From contig CAZMGV010000019.1 in assembly GCA_964565925.1 (NCBI GenBank), forward strand, positions 11,060 to 75,059: DNA of 64,000 bases. The letters run 5' to 3'. Every line of letters starts with the position of its first letter. Position 1 is the first letter of the stretch. Positions 24,237 through 32,889 of this stretch are shown piece by piece. The stretch is from CAZMGV01 sp964565925. GTDB lineage: Bacteria > JAGRBM01 > JAHCIT01. The notes below the pieces were generated by a model, which saw nothing but the letters and a program-made list of their open reading frames with translations, was not told where the DNA came from and did no database searches. The translations under genes and the position numbers were made by a program.

Positions 24237-25307
24237 GTGAAGTTTTCCCTGTTCTTCGAGATGCAGATGTCCGACCCGACCCGCGAGGAGGAAGCCCGCT
24301 GCTTCCACGACTGCGCGGAGCAGGCGATTCTCGCCGACCAGATCGGCTACCACGGGATCTGGGAAGTGGAACACCACGGTCTGAGGGAGTATTCCCACTC
24401 GTCGGCCCCTGAGGTTTTCCTCGCCTACGTGGCGGCCAAGACAAAAAACATCCGGATCGGCCACGGCATCACGCTAACCCCCAAGTGCTACAACCACCCG
24501 ATGCGGATCGCCGAGCGCGTGGCGACGCTCGATATTCTTTCCAATGGCCGCGTGAATTGGGGCTCGGGCAAGAGCAACTCGCTCACCGAACAGAAGGCGT
24601 TCGAAGGAGACATTCCCAAACTCCACGACCAGTGGAAGGAAGCGCTGCAGATCATTCCGCGCATGTGGCAAGAGGATGTCTTCGAGTTCAAGGGCGAGTT
24701 CTGGAACATCCCGCCCACCCAGGTGGTGCCCAAGCCAGTTCAGCGGCCGCACCCGCCCATGTTCGCCGCCTGCTCGAAACCCGACTCGGCGGTCGAAGTG
24801 GGCAGGCAGGGGATCGGCGCGCTCAATTTCGCCGTCGGCAATGACGAATACCTGACAAAGAAGGTCAAAGAATACCGAAAGGCCGTGGAAGCCGCGGCGC
24901 CCAAGCACTACCAGAAGAACAACTGGTTCGCCTGCACGCCGGTCGCCCACTGCCAGGACGATGACCGCAAGGCCTGCGAAGTCGGCATGCGTGGCGCGCG
25001 GTTCTTCGCCCAGTCGCTGGGTATCTACTACACGCCCATGAACCGGCCCATCGGGAAGATCGGCGTCCAGCGCGGCGAGATTCCGGCGGAAGAACTCACC
25101 GAGATCATGGAAGCCCGCAACATGCCCGACGCCCCGGCCATGAACGTGGTCGGCGACCCGGTCCACTGCCGGGAGATCGCCAGCCGGTTCAGGGACGCGG
25201 GTATCGACGAACTCATTCTGGTGATGCAGGCTGGGACCATCCCGCACGAACTGATCATGAAATCGATCCGTACGTTCGGCGAAAAGGTCATGCCACACTT
25301 CGCATAA
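24237..25307 (+). CDS. LLM-class flavin-dependent monooxygenase
   Basis: This 356-residue luciferase-like TIM-barrel flavoenzyme starts at GTG 24237 with GGAGGTGACCT just upstream, a strong ribosome binding site. It shows the family start MKFSLFFEMQM, HHGLREYSHSSAPEVFLAYV, IRIGHGITLTP, HPMRIAERVATLDILSNGRV and GSGKSNS. C-terminal ELILVMQAG is also typical. Members use FMNH2 or F420 to oxygenate or oxidise hydrophobic substrates. It lies downstream of the two PF10118 genes and upstream of an SDR-SCP2 fusion in the same orientation. The cofactor cannot be told apart here. Confidence 0.87.
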   Translation: MKFSLFFEMQMSDPTREEEARCFHDCAEQAILADQIGYHGIWEVEHHGLREYSHSSAPEVFLAYVAAKTKNIRIGHGITLTPKCYNHPMRIAERVATLDILSNGRVNWGSGKSNSLTEQKAFEGDIPKLHDQWKEALQIIPRMWQEDVFEFKGEFWNIPPTQVVPKPVQRPHPPMFAACSKPDSAVEVGRQGIGALNFAVGNDEYLTKKVKEYRKAVEAAAPKHYQKNNWFACTPVAHCQDDDRKACEVGMRGARFFAQSLGIYYTPMNRPIGKIGVQRGEIPAEELTEIMEARNMPDAPAMNVVGDPVHCREIASRFRDAGIDELILVMQAGTIPHELIMKSIRTFGEKVMPHFA

Positions 25308-25344
25308 GGCACGCACAAGTCACCAGACAACAGGAAGCAGCCCT

Positions 25345-26787
25345 ATGGCGGAACCCGTTCAAGAGCCCCTGAAAATTGCCATCACCGGAGCGTCGGGAAG
25401 CCTCGGCGAGGCGATCCTCGACCTCCTGATCCCGGATGACGAGATCGGCCAGATCGTAGCCGTGGATCTGGCGGCGCCCCGCCGGCACGCCGGATCTCCC
25501 AAGCTCAACTATATCCGGATGGACGTGCGGGACGCGAAACTGAAAGACGTGTTCCAGGGGCTCGACGCGGTCATGCACCTGGCGTTCGTGGTGGAAAAAA
25601 CCGGCGGGATGAAGCCCGAAGAGGTCGAGTCGATCAACGTCGGCGGCACGCAGAACGTGTTCCGCAGCGCTGATGCCGCCGATGTGCATCAGGTCGTCTA
25701 TGCCTCGTCAGTGGCCTCCTACGGGATACATGCTTCCAACATCGGCAAAGTGCTCACCGAAGACGCCCCGCGCGTCGCCAGCGAGGATTTCTACTACTCG
25801 CGCCACAAGACGGCGGTCGAACACTGGCTGGACGATTTCGAGAAAAGCCGTCCCGAGATGACCATCTGCCGTCTCAGGCCGTCGATCTTCCTCAGCGAAC
25901 GGTCCGAGACCCGCAAGGTAAGGTTCATGTTCCGGTCACCCGTTCATGTCCGAATGTCGGCCATCAACCCGGACCTCCAGCTCACCCACGAAGACGACGT
26001 GGCGCAGGCGTTCGTCCTGGCCCTCAAAAAGAAGGCCCGGGGTGCTTTCAATGTAGCGGCAGAAGGCACGATCAAGTTCGGCGATCTGGGCAGGGAACTC
26101 GGCCGTCCGTCGATCCCGGTTCCCGGCAACCCGCTGAAGCTGGTGAAGATTGCCGCCCGGGCGGGACTCGCCCCCATGGACCCGATCTGGTTCGATGTCA
26201 TGACCAACGGCGAGCTGACGGTCTCGGCGGCTAAGATCCGCAAGGAGCTTCGCTGGCAGCCGCGCTTTGAAACTTCGGGCGACGTGATCCGCGCCGTGGC
26301 GGGACTGCCCAACGGCAAGGCATCCCATGCGCTCAAGTGGTTCTGGGGCCCGATGGCGGCCTTCTCGTCGGTTGTGCGGCGGATTCCCATGCCTCCGGAT
26401 ATCGCCGGACAGGCGCGGGGGTTCGAGGGCGACATCAACATGGTATTTACCGGCGAGCAGCCGGGCGCCTACCGGTTGCATATTGGCACCGGTTCGTTCT
26501 CCATCCATGAGGGAACCGTACCGAACGCACGCGCGACAGTCCTGATGAAGACCAGCACGTTTCACGACATTCTGTCGGGCAGGATCAACGCCCAGTCGGC
26601 CACGTTCTCGGGCAAGGTGCGGGTGCGCGGCGAAGGCGAGACGGTGATGGTTGCGATGGGTTCGATCGACGCCTTCCGGAAGTTCCAGAAGATGAAGAAT
26701 CTTGTCGGCACGGGCGCCCGGCTCTACAGCCGGTTCCTGCTTAAAGATGTGCCCAAGACGACCGATAGCAGGACACCGGAGACCTGA
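25345..26787 (+). CDS. NAD-dependent epimerase/dehydratase fused to an SCP2 domain
   Basis: This is a 480-residue two-domain protein. Residues about 8-330 are an extended SDR: nucleotide motif ITGASGSLGEAIL, ASSVASYGIH, and the catalytic YYSRHKTAVEHW (Tyr-x3-Lys). Residues about 360-465 look like an SCP2 lipid-binding domain (FEGDINMVFTGEQPGAY, then GTVPNARATVLMKTSTFHDI and LSGRINAQSATFSGKVRVRG). The fusion implies that the substrate of the oxidoreductase is a lipid, perhaps a sterol or terpenoid held by the SCP2 part (inference). 3-beta-hydroxysteroid dehydrogenases belong to the same SDR branch. It is the last plus-strand gene of the lipid cluster. Confidence 0.82.
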   Translation: MAEPVQEPLKIAITGASGSLGEAILDLLIPDDEIGQIVAVDLAAPRRHAGSPKLNYIRMDVRDAKLKDVFQGLDAVMHLAFVVEKTGGMKPEEVESINVGGTQNVFRSADAADVHQVVYASSVASYGIHASNIGKVLTEDAPRVASEDFYYSRHKTAVEHWLDDFEKSRPEMTICRLRPSIFLSERSETRKVRFMFRSPVHVRMSAINPDLQLTHEDDVAQAFVLALKKKARGAFNVAAEGTIKFGDLGRELGRPSIPVPGNPLKLVKIAARAGLAPMDPIWFDVMTNGELTVSAAKIRKELRWQPRFETSGDVIRAVAGLPNGKASHALKWFWGPMAAFSSVVRRIPMPPDIAGQARGFEGDINMVFTGEQPGAYRLHIGTGSFSIHEGTVPNARATVLMKTSTFHDILSGRINAQSATFSGKVRVRGEGETVMVAMGSIDAFRKFQKMKNLVGTGARLYSRFLLKDVPKTTDSRTPET

Positions 26788-26794
26788 ACTCTGG

Positions 26795-27655
26795 CTACTT
26801 CGGTTCCACCTGCGCTTCGAGCAGCCGGTACGGGCAGTAGTTGAGCGGCGGGTTCTTGCCTGAAGTATTAAGTCCGGCAAGGTCGAGCGTCTCAACGGAA
26901 TCGAAGCCGCTGTCCAGGATCACTTTTCTCGCATCTTCGATCCTGTCGAACAGACGCTCTTCGAAGTTCGCCCCGACAATGGTCCCCAGAAACGCCGTGA
27001 AAAACCGGGCCGACATCCGGTAGGACGAGAACAGGTTCCGGGCGTGTATCTCGAGCAGATACGTACCGCCGCCGAACGTCCTGAGCATGCTGGCGATATT
27101 GGTCCACGCATGGCACTTCTCGTCCATGTTGAGATAATCGGTCACACCTTCGGTAATGACGACGATTTTCTGACCGCGCTTCAGCACCGGTGGAAGGCTT
27201 TTCAGGAAGCCGCTGCCCAGCAGGTCGACCGTGCCCAGATGGTAGTTTGAAGGAAGCGTTACGTTCCGGAGCGCCTTCCTCTTGGCCTCCACCATATGCG
27301 GCAGGTCGCCTTCGATATAGACGAGGTTCGGGTTTTTCTGTGTGAATGACAGCCCGCGGGGCGAGAGCCCCGCGCCGATCTCGACGATGACGTCGGGTTT
27401 CAGTTCCCTTAAGCGCGCCTCGTAGGCCGCATGGCGTACCCACAGGTAGTCCAGGTGATACCGGGCCGACGGCCCAAGGCCATAAGCCAGCGGCGTGAGT
27501 CTTTTCACCGTGTTGTACATGATCCGGCCTTCGAGGGTGTCGAAATACTGGGCCTGATCGTAGCCCGCCTGCACCCAGGCCTGGGCCGTGAAGTGGGCCG
27601 TGGGCGCAATACGCGGATTTCCCTGAAACTCTTTGCCGTCCGTCGGGTTTTCCAT
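26795..27655 (-). CDS. Leucine-carboxymethyltransferase-type SAM methyltransferase
   Basis: This 286-residue protein matches the LCM family (PF04072) of O-methyltransferases. Visible features are YNTVKRLTPLAY, the substrate segment YLWVRHAAYEARLRE, the SAM motif VIVEIGAGLSPRGLSF, IEGDLPHMVEAKR, and VVITEGVTDYLN (post-II acidic motif). In bacteria these proteins methylate carboxylates or hydroxyls of secondary metabolites, including polyketides and lipids. It runs convergently with the SDR-SCP2 fusion, with 7 nt between them, and divergently from the ABC-F gene, so it has its own promoter. The target is unknown. Confidence 0.83.
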   Translation of the reverse strand: MENPTDGKEFQGNPRIAPTAHFTAQAWVQAGYDQAQYFDTLEGRIMYNTVKRLTPLAYGLGPSARYHLDYLWVRHAAYEARLRELKPDVIVEIGAGLSPRGLSFTQKNPNLVYIEGDLPHMVEAKRKALRNVTLPSNYHLGTVDLLGSGFLKSLPPVLKRGQKIVVITEGVTDYLNMDEKCHAWTNIASMLRTFGGGTYLLEIHARNLFSSYRMSARFFTAFLGTIVGANFEERLFDRIEDARKVILDSGFDSVETLDLAGLNTSGKNPPLNYCPYRLLEAQVEPK

Positions 27656-27740
27656 GCCCCGATTATGCCCAAACGGCGGTTTATTTGAAACGGCAGTGAA
27701 ACGATGAGGCTTTTCCCCGGATTTCAGCTATACCCCCGCC

Positions 27741-29645
27741 GTGCCGATCGTCGCCGCCAGCAAGATTGATAAAGCCTATGGCCTCCGGAAAGTCCTCACG
27801 GATGTGTCGGTAAGCATCCATGCGGGCGAGCGCGTGGGCCTGGTCGGCATCAACGGCGCCGGGAAAAGCACCCTCGCCCGCATCCTTGCAGGGCTGGAAC
27901 AGCCCGACCATGGCGAAATCCGCCGCCGCCGCGACACGACTACCATCTACCTCGAACAGGACCCCGCCCTGGACCCCGAGGCCACCGCCCGCGATGTGGT
28001 GCTGGCCGGGCTCACAGAATGGGACGCCGCCCGCCACCGCTACGAGAAAGCCAGCGAGCAACTGGAAGCCGGCACCGGCGACACGACGGCACTCCTCGAT
28101 GAACAGGCGAGTGCGGGTGCGGACCTTGAGCGTTTTGGCGGCTGGGACCTGATGCACAAGGCGGAAGAGACGCTGGAACACCTGGGCGTCACCGACCCGC
28201 TTGCCAAATGCGGCACCATGTCGGGCGGCGAGCGCCGCCGCGTGGCGCTGGCCCGGATTCTCGTGGCGAAACCGACTCTGGCGGTCATGGACGAGCCTAC
28301 GAACCATCTGGACCTCGACACCATCGAATGGCTCGAAAACTATCTGATGAACGACTACCCCGGCGCGCTGCTGCTCATCACGCACGACCGGTACGTTCTG
28401 GACCGGGTGACCGACCGGACCCTCGAGGTCGAAGGCGGTACACTCTACGACTATGACGGCGGGTACGAGTTCTTCCTGGGCGCCAAGGCGGACCGGATGG
28501 CCCACGCCGAACGGGCCGAGAATACCCGTCAGAACTTCCTCCGTCGCGAACTGGACTGGCTGCGCCGCCAGCCCCAGGGACGCCAGACCAAACAGAAAGC
28601 CCGGGTCCAACGCGCCGAAGAGATCATCCGGCAGGGGCCGCCGCGCGACGAAGGCCAGCGCGCCGACCTGTCGGTCACGGCGTCACGGACGGGCAAGACC
28701 ATTCTGGAGTTGCGCGGGTTCGGCATCGATCTCGGTGGAAAGACACTGGTGAAGAAGCTCGACCTGGGCCTCACCAAGGGTGACCGGATTGGTATCGTAG
28801 GCCCCAACGGCGCCGGGAAGACGACGCTCATCAAGGCAATACTGGGGGACCTCGCCCCCACGCGCGGCGAGATCGTGCTGGGCAAGAACACCGTGATTTC
28901 GTACCTGGACCAGAACCGCTCGGATCTGGACGGCGACAAGTCGATCCTCGAAAACGTCACGGGCGACAAGGGCGACGAGGTCGCGGCCAAGAACTATCTC
29001 AATCGTTTTCTGTTCGACGGCGGCCAGCAGCGCCAGAAGGTCGGCCTGCTGTCGGGGGGCGAGAAGGCCCGGGTGGCGCTGGCCAAGCTGCTGGCCCGCA
29101 CGCCCAATCTCATTATCATGGACGAGCCCACCAACGACCTTGATACCTCCACGCTCGCCGCGCTGGAGCAGACGCTGATCGAGTTCGACGGTACGGTGAT
29201 CGTTGTGAGTCACGACCGCTGGTTTCTGGACCGCGTTTCCACCTCGATCCTCGCCTTCGAGGGGAATGGCGATGTGACGCTCTACCCCGGCAACTGGTCA
29301 GACTACCGGCGCCGCCAGCTGGCGGCCCAGGCGGCAGCCCGCAAGGACGCCCAATCGGCGAAAGCCTCTAAACCGGCCCAGATATCGGCCCCGACGGCCG
29401 CACCGGCTGCCTCGACGGGCGGCAAGGGACTCACTTACGCCGAGCGGATCGAGCTGGACGGGATACTGGCGAAAATTGCAGAGGCGGAAACGGTCGCCGC
29501 CCAGATGGAAAGCAAGCTGGCCGATCCGGCGCTTTACGCGGGCCGCGGCGACGACGTGAAAAAGGTCATGGGCCAGATCGAGACGGCGAAAGCGAATCTC
29601 GAGAAACTGCTCGCCCGCTGGGAAGATCTGGAAAGCCGCAAATAG
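27741..29645 (+). CDS. ABC-F family ATPase (Uup-like)
   Basis: This 634-residue cytosolic protein has two ABC ATPase domains and no membrane part. Domain 1 has Walker A GINGAGKST, signature MSGGERRRVALARI and Walker B LAVMDEPTNHLD. Domain 2 has GPNGAGKTT, LSGGEKARVALAKL and LIIMDEPTNDLD. The inter-domain linker is basic (RRQPQGRQTKQKARVQRAEE), as in ABC-F proteins that act in the ribosomal E site. An Ala/Pro linker (about 550-575) and a coiled coil (about 580-634) at the end are the Uup-type DNA- or ribosome-binding tail. Role: ribosome rescue or DNA-transposition fidelity (family knowledge). GTG start. Confidence 0.92.
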   Translation: MPIVAASKIDKAYGLRKVLTDVSVSIHAGERVGLVGINGAGKSTLARILAGLEQPDHGEIRRRRDTTTIYLEQDPALDPEATARDVVLAGLTEWDAARHRYEKASEQLEAGTGDTTALLDEQASAGADLERFGGWDLMHKAEETLEHLGVTDPLAKCGTMSGGERRRVALARILVAKPTLAVMDEPTNHLDLDTIEWLENYLMNDYPGALLLITHDRYVLDRVTDRTLEVEGGTLYDYDGGYEFFLGAKADRMAHAERAENTRQNFLRRELDWLRRQPQGRQTKQKARVQRAEEIIRQGPPRDEGQRADLSVTASRTGKTILELRGFGIDLGGKTLVKKLDLGLTKGDRIGIVGPNGAGKTTLIKAILGDLAPTRGEIVLGKNTVISYLDQNRSDLDGDKSILENVTGDKGDEVAAKNYLNRFLFDGGQQRQKVGLLSGGEKARVALAKLLARTPNLIIMDEPTNDLDTSTLAALEQTLIEFDGTVIVVSHDRWFLDRVSTSILAFEGNGDVTLYPGNWSDYRRRQLAAQAAARKDAQSAKASKPAQISAPTAAPAASTGGKGLTYAERIELDGILAKIAEAETVAAQMESKLADPALYAGRGDDVKKVMGQIETAKANLEKLLARWEDLESRK

Positions 29646-29646
29646 C

Positions 29647-30906
29647 TCAGCCGAGAAACAGCAGGAGCAGGATCCCGGCGGCGATAGTGACCACCCACGG
29701 GAGCAGCACCTGCCGGAACATCTTCATCCCGCCCAGCACGCCCGCAATGCCGCCTTTAAATGTCACGTTGGTCAGGACCGCCATGATGACCACCGGCCAG
29801 CCTTCGGCGGCCGTCAGCTTGCCGCTATGCACAAGGCGGGACGTCGAAAGCGTGATTGCGTCCACGTCGGTAATACCCGACAGAACCGCCACCACCATGA
29901 GTCCCTTGTTGCCGTACTGGCTCTTGGCGAACGCTACCGCAAACACGATAACCGAATAAAGGGCCGCGAAGATCAGCGCCGTCTGGAACTCGCTCGGATT
30001 ACCCTGTTCCGGCAGTTCGGCCTTCTCGGCCGGACGGCTCCGGTGCATCCAGAGCGCCGATAGCGCCGAGACGGCAAACAGCACGCCGAGCGGCAGCCAC
30101 AGGACCTGGAACGACGGCGCAGCCACCGCTACTTCCATGGCGACGCGGATATACACCGTCGTCCACGCGATCGCGACGAGCAGCGCATTATGACGGGCCG
30201 CCGCCGGATGTTCGGCCGTACGCCGGGCATAACTCACGGTGGTGGCGGTGCTGGAGATCACGCCGCCCAGAATACCGCCCAACAGCAGGCCCGCATTCCG
30301 CCCGAAGAACTTGTAGATGATGTAGCCGGTCAGGCTGATGCCGACGATCAGGACGACCATCAGCCACACTTCATGCGGGTTCAGGACGTCGAACGGCCCG
30401 TAGGTCTGGTTCGGGACCAGCGGCAGCACGACCAGTGTGATCAGCACGAACTGCATGATCGCGCGCAGCTCTTCGGCGGTGAACTTGTCGGCGAGCTGGT
30501 GGAGTTCGGGTTTCGCCTGCAGGATGATCGTGATGGCGCCCGCCACCGCCGCCGCGATCCAGATAGGCCCCATGTTAACCAGCACGCCGGTCGCGAAAGT
30601 GAGCAGAAGGCCCACCTCGGTGCTCATGCCGGTATGGCCGCCGGCTTCTTCCGTGCCGCCGTCCTTGCGGGTCATGTTGCCGACGGCAAGCGTGACGATA
30701 ACGCCAACGAACCCCGCCGCCACGACCCAGGGGCCGAACTGCCCCGAAAGCAGGGCGCAGACGGTGCCCAGCAGCGCCGTGAGCGTGAAGGTCCGTATGC
30801 CGCCCAAGGGCGCGTCCGCCCACTGCCGCTGCAGGCCGACCAGCAGCCCCAGCCCCAGCGAGATAATCAGCTGGACAATCGGATGGGGGTTGTCGAGATC
30901 GATCAC
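29647..30906 (-). CDS. MgtC/SapB-DUF4010 membrane protein
   Basis: This is a polytopic inner-membrane protein of 419 residues. The N-terminus has the MgtC/SapB pattern LIISLGLGLLVGLQRQWAD, then GGIRTFTLTALLGTVCALLSG. The C-terminal two thirds are DUF4010-like, with GGILGGVISSTATTVSYARR and SGITDVDAITLSTSRL. I set the start at the GTG at 30906 (IDLDNPHPIVQL). The longer frame to 31197 runs through a terminator and has no conserved N-terminus. The family is linked to magnesium or ion homeostasis, but its transport activity is not established. Confidence 0.83.
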   Translation of the reverse strand: MIDLDNPHPIVQLIISLGLGLLVGLQRQWADAPLGGIRTFTLTALLGTVCALLSGQFGPWVVAAGFVGVIVTLAVGNMTRKDGGTEEAGGHTGMSTEVGLLLTFATGVLVNMGPIWIAAAVAGAITIILQAKPELHQLADKFTAEELRAIMQFVLITLVVLPLVPNQTYGPFDVLNPHEVWLMVVLIVGISLTGYIIYKFFGRNAGLLLGGILGGVISSTATTVSYARRTAEHPAAARHNALLVAIAWTTVYIRVAMEVAVAAPSFQVLWLPLGVLFAVSALSALWMHRSRPAEKAELPEQGNPSEFQTALIFAALYSVIVFAVAFAKSQYGNKGLMVVAVLSGITDVDAITLSTSRLVHSGKLTAAEGWPVVIMAVLTNVTFKGGIAGVLGGMKMFRQVLLPWVVTIAAGILLLLFLG

Positions 30907-30996
30907 GGTGGCTTCACCCCGCAAAACATTAACATGGGCGGGCAGCCGTTGATATGACGGAGAGCAGGGAAGGTAGGCCAGCGCGCACAAAATGAA

Positions 30997-31024
30997 ACGG
31001 CCCGCCTCTTCCGGGGCGGGCCGT
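30997..31024 (-). terminator. Rho-independent terminator of the lipoprotein gene
   Basis: ACGGCCCGCC pairs with GGCGGGCCGT around an 8-nt loop. On the minus strand it is followed by TTTCATTTT. It ends the lipoprotein transcript 20 nt after the stop. The core is the same as in the tsf terminator. Confidence 0.82.
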
Positions 31025-31043
31025 AGGTATTGATCCGAGCGGA

Positions 31044-31976
31044 CTAAGGTGCCGGAGTACAGTCGAGCGTCAAGTCTTCGCAGGTCAGCAATGGATCGCT
31101 CGAGTCCATCGAACAACTGGCGGTTACCGAGCCGTCGAACGTATACGTCATTGCGAACGCCCCGGGCCTCTCGACGACCATTGCCCCTGCCGGACATTGA
31201 CGGGGCGCACAGAAACTCAGATCGGTCAAACGGACCTGGGAATTGGGATCCAGCGAAGGGGTATGCGAATCATTTCCGGCCTGATCAACGACCTGGAACT
31301 GCCAGTTCTGGCTGTAAACCATGCAGCCGTCGACCGGCAGATCCACGTGATATGAAAGCAGGTTCGGCCAGGGGTAGAGGAGCACCGTCTCTGAATCGGC
31401 TCCAGCCGGCAGCCAGAAAGTGAACCCGGAATAGCTGAGAACGTCCGCCGAATCCGGTTTGTAGTTTACCTGGAACTGGGATGACACATAACCGGGCGCA
31501 GTCGGTCCGGCGAGTGCAAGATCCGTCACATCGCCTGCCGGATAGATTCCCGATCTAAACCAGGCTGTGTAGGAATGCAGGATATCATTGTAGGCGAATT
31601 CGGCAGTCAGAGTTCCCGAGAGATTCCGGACCGGGGTATCGGGACAATCCCCGCTTGAAACAGATATATCGACATCGAACACACCACTTCCCCCTACAGG
31701 CCCTTCAATCGAGACCGAGTCACACTGCTCCTGGAGGAAATTGGTGAAACGTTGCGCACTCTCGGAAGCGGGGTCCGTAACAGTGCCGTCAGCCGCGACA
31801 TCCTGGAATACCTGGTACACGACATAGGCCAATTCAGTAGTGAGCTGAGTCTGGGCTACTATTCCACGGCCAATCTCATCCGTCGTTATCGGTCGCAAAC
31901 CGTTTGGGTTACAGCGCACCAGAAACGCTGCCAGTAAAATTGCCGCCGAGACCCTGCCGACGCGAGCTATGCTCAT
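31044..31976 (-). CDS. Putative lipoprotein of unknown function
   Basis: This is a 310-residue protein. The ATG at 31976 is selected by GGAGG about 7 nt upstream. It gives SIARVGRVSAAILLAAFLVRC, a lipoprotein-type signal with Cys at about residue 22 but an unusual Arg just before it. The mature part is beta-rich and acidic, with scattered cysteines (about eleven after the lipobox), several near the C-terminus (FCAPRQCPAG, LLTCEDLTLDC). It could form disulfide-stabilised outer-surface structure (inference). It is flanked by matching terminators and is therefore an independent unit. No family is recognised. Confidence 0.65.
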   Translation of the reverse strand: MSIARVGRVSAAILLAAFLVRCNPNGLRPITTDEIGRGIVAQTQLTTELAYVVYQVFQDVAADGTVTDPASESAQRFTNFLQEQCDSVSIEGPVGGSGVFDVDISVSSGDCPDTPVRNLSGTLTAEFAYNDILHSYTAWFRSGIYPAGDVTDLALAGPTAPGYVSSQFQVNYKPDSADVLSYSGFTFWLPAGADSETVLLYPWPNLLSYHVDLPVDGCMVYSQNWQFQVVDQAGNDSHTPSLDPNSQVRLTDLSFCAPRQCPAGAMVVERPGAFAMTYTFDGSVTASCSMDSSDPLLTCEDLTLDCTPAP

Positions 31977-32056
31977 ACGAATATCCTCCGTAAGTTCGAA
32001 TTTATATCTAACACGCTTTCCGGATAGCAAACGTAACGGCTATCACCGGCAAAAAG

Positions 32057-32086
32057 AACGGCCCGCCTCTTCCGGGGCGGGCCGTT
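32057..32086 (-). terminator. Rho-independent terminator of rpsB-tsf
   Basis: AACGGCCCGCC pairs with GGCGGGCCGTT; on the minus strand CTTTTTG follows. It lies 20 nt after the tsf stop. The core and loop are identical to the terminator at 30997. Confidence 0.87.
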
Positions 32087-32106
32087 TCGATTAAGACGGA
32101 TTCGCG

Positions 32107-32796
32107 TCAGTTCTTCTGGGATGCGGCCACCTGCGCCGCCACTTCCTCGGCCAGGTTCGAGGTCCGCTTTTCGAGACCCTCGCCAAGCTGGAACCGGCTG
32201 AACCGGCGGATGACGATATTTTCGCCGATCTTGGCCACCTTCTCGGAGACGATGTCCTTGATCTTCTTGTCCTTGCCGTAGACGTCGGCCTTCACATGGA
32301 ACTGCTCGAGCAGCACCACTTCAGTCAGGTGCTTGGCGATCTTGCCCTTGACGATTTCTTCCAGCACGTTCGCCGGTTTCTTGGAGTTCTTGGGGTCTTC
32401 CTTGAGCTGCGCAATGAAGATCTCCTTCTGCTTGGCGAGGTAGACCGGATCCACTTCGTCCTCGCGCACGCAGACCGGGCTCATCGCCGCGATATGCATT
32501 GCCACGTCCTTGCAGAAGCCCTGGAACTCGTCGGTCTTGGCGACGAAGTCGGTTTCGCAGTTCACTTCAAGCAGCACGCCGATCTTGCCGCCCATATGGA
32601 TGTAGCTCACAACGGCGCCTTCGGAGGCGGTTCGGCCGGCCTTCTTGGCGGCGGCGGCGAGACCCTTCTTCTTGAGGACCTCGATCGCCTTTTCCATGTC
32701 GCCGCCCGCTTCGGTGAGCGCATTCTTGCAGTCGAGCATACCGGCACCGGTGCGCTCGCGGAGGTCTTTAACGTCTGTTGCCTTGATATCTGCCAT
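32107..32796 (-). CDS. tsf: Elongation factor Ts
   Basis: This 229-residue protein is the guanine-nucleotide exchange factor of EF-Tu. It starts with the UBA-like region VKDLRERTGAGMLDCKNALTE, then VVSYIHMGGKIGVLLEVNCE and TDFVAKTDEFQGFCKDVAMH, which are signature sequences. Its length is shorter than the E. coli protein (283), as in many bacteria with a reduced C-terminal core. It follows rpsB on the same strand with 93 nt between. The usual downstream genes pyrH and frr are absent; a terminator closes the unit. Confidence 0.97.
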   Translation of the reverse strand: MADIKATDVKDLRERTGAGMLDCKNALTEAGGDMEKAIEVLKKKGLAAAAKKAGRTASEGAVVSYIHMGGKIGVLLEVNCETDFVAKTDEFQGFCKDVAMHIAAMSPVCVREDEVDPVYLAKQKEIFIAQLKEDPKNSKKPANVLEEIVKGKIAKHLTEVVLLEQFHVKADVYGKDKKIKDIVSEKVAKIGENIVIRRFSRFQLGEGLEKRTSNLAEEVAAQVAASQKN

Positions 32797-32889
32797 GGTG
32801 ATTCTTTCCTGTAGTGGCCTGTAACGTGCGCCGGGGCCCCCTCTGCGCGGCTGCGCAGAGAGAGACCGGGCGGTTGAGGTGAGAGATTG

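Noticed and set aside
30190..30957. Plus-strand frame opposite the MgtC/DUF4010 gene
   Set aside because: Composition is Arg/Gln/His-rich and motif-free; the opposite strand encodes a membrane protein with family motifs.
30907..31197. Longer N-terminus for the MgtC/DUF4010 protein
   Set aside because: The extra part spans a terminator of the neighbouring gene and has no conserved sequence.
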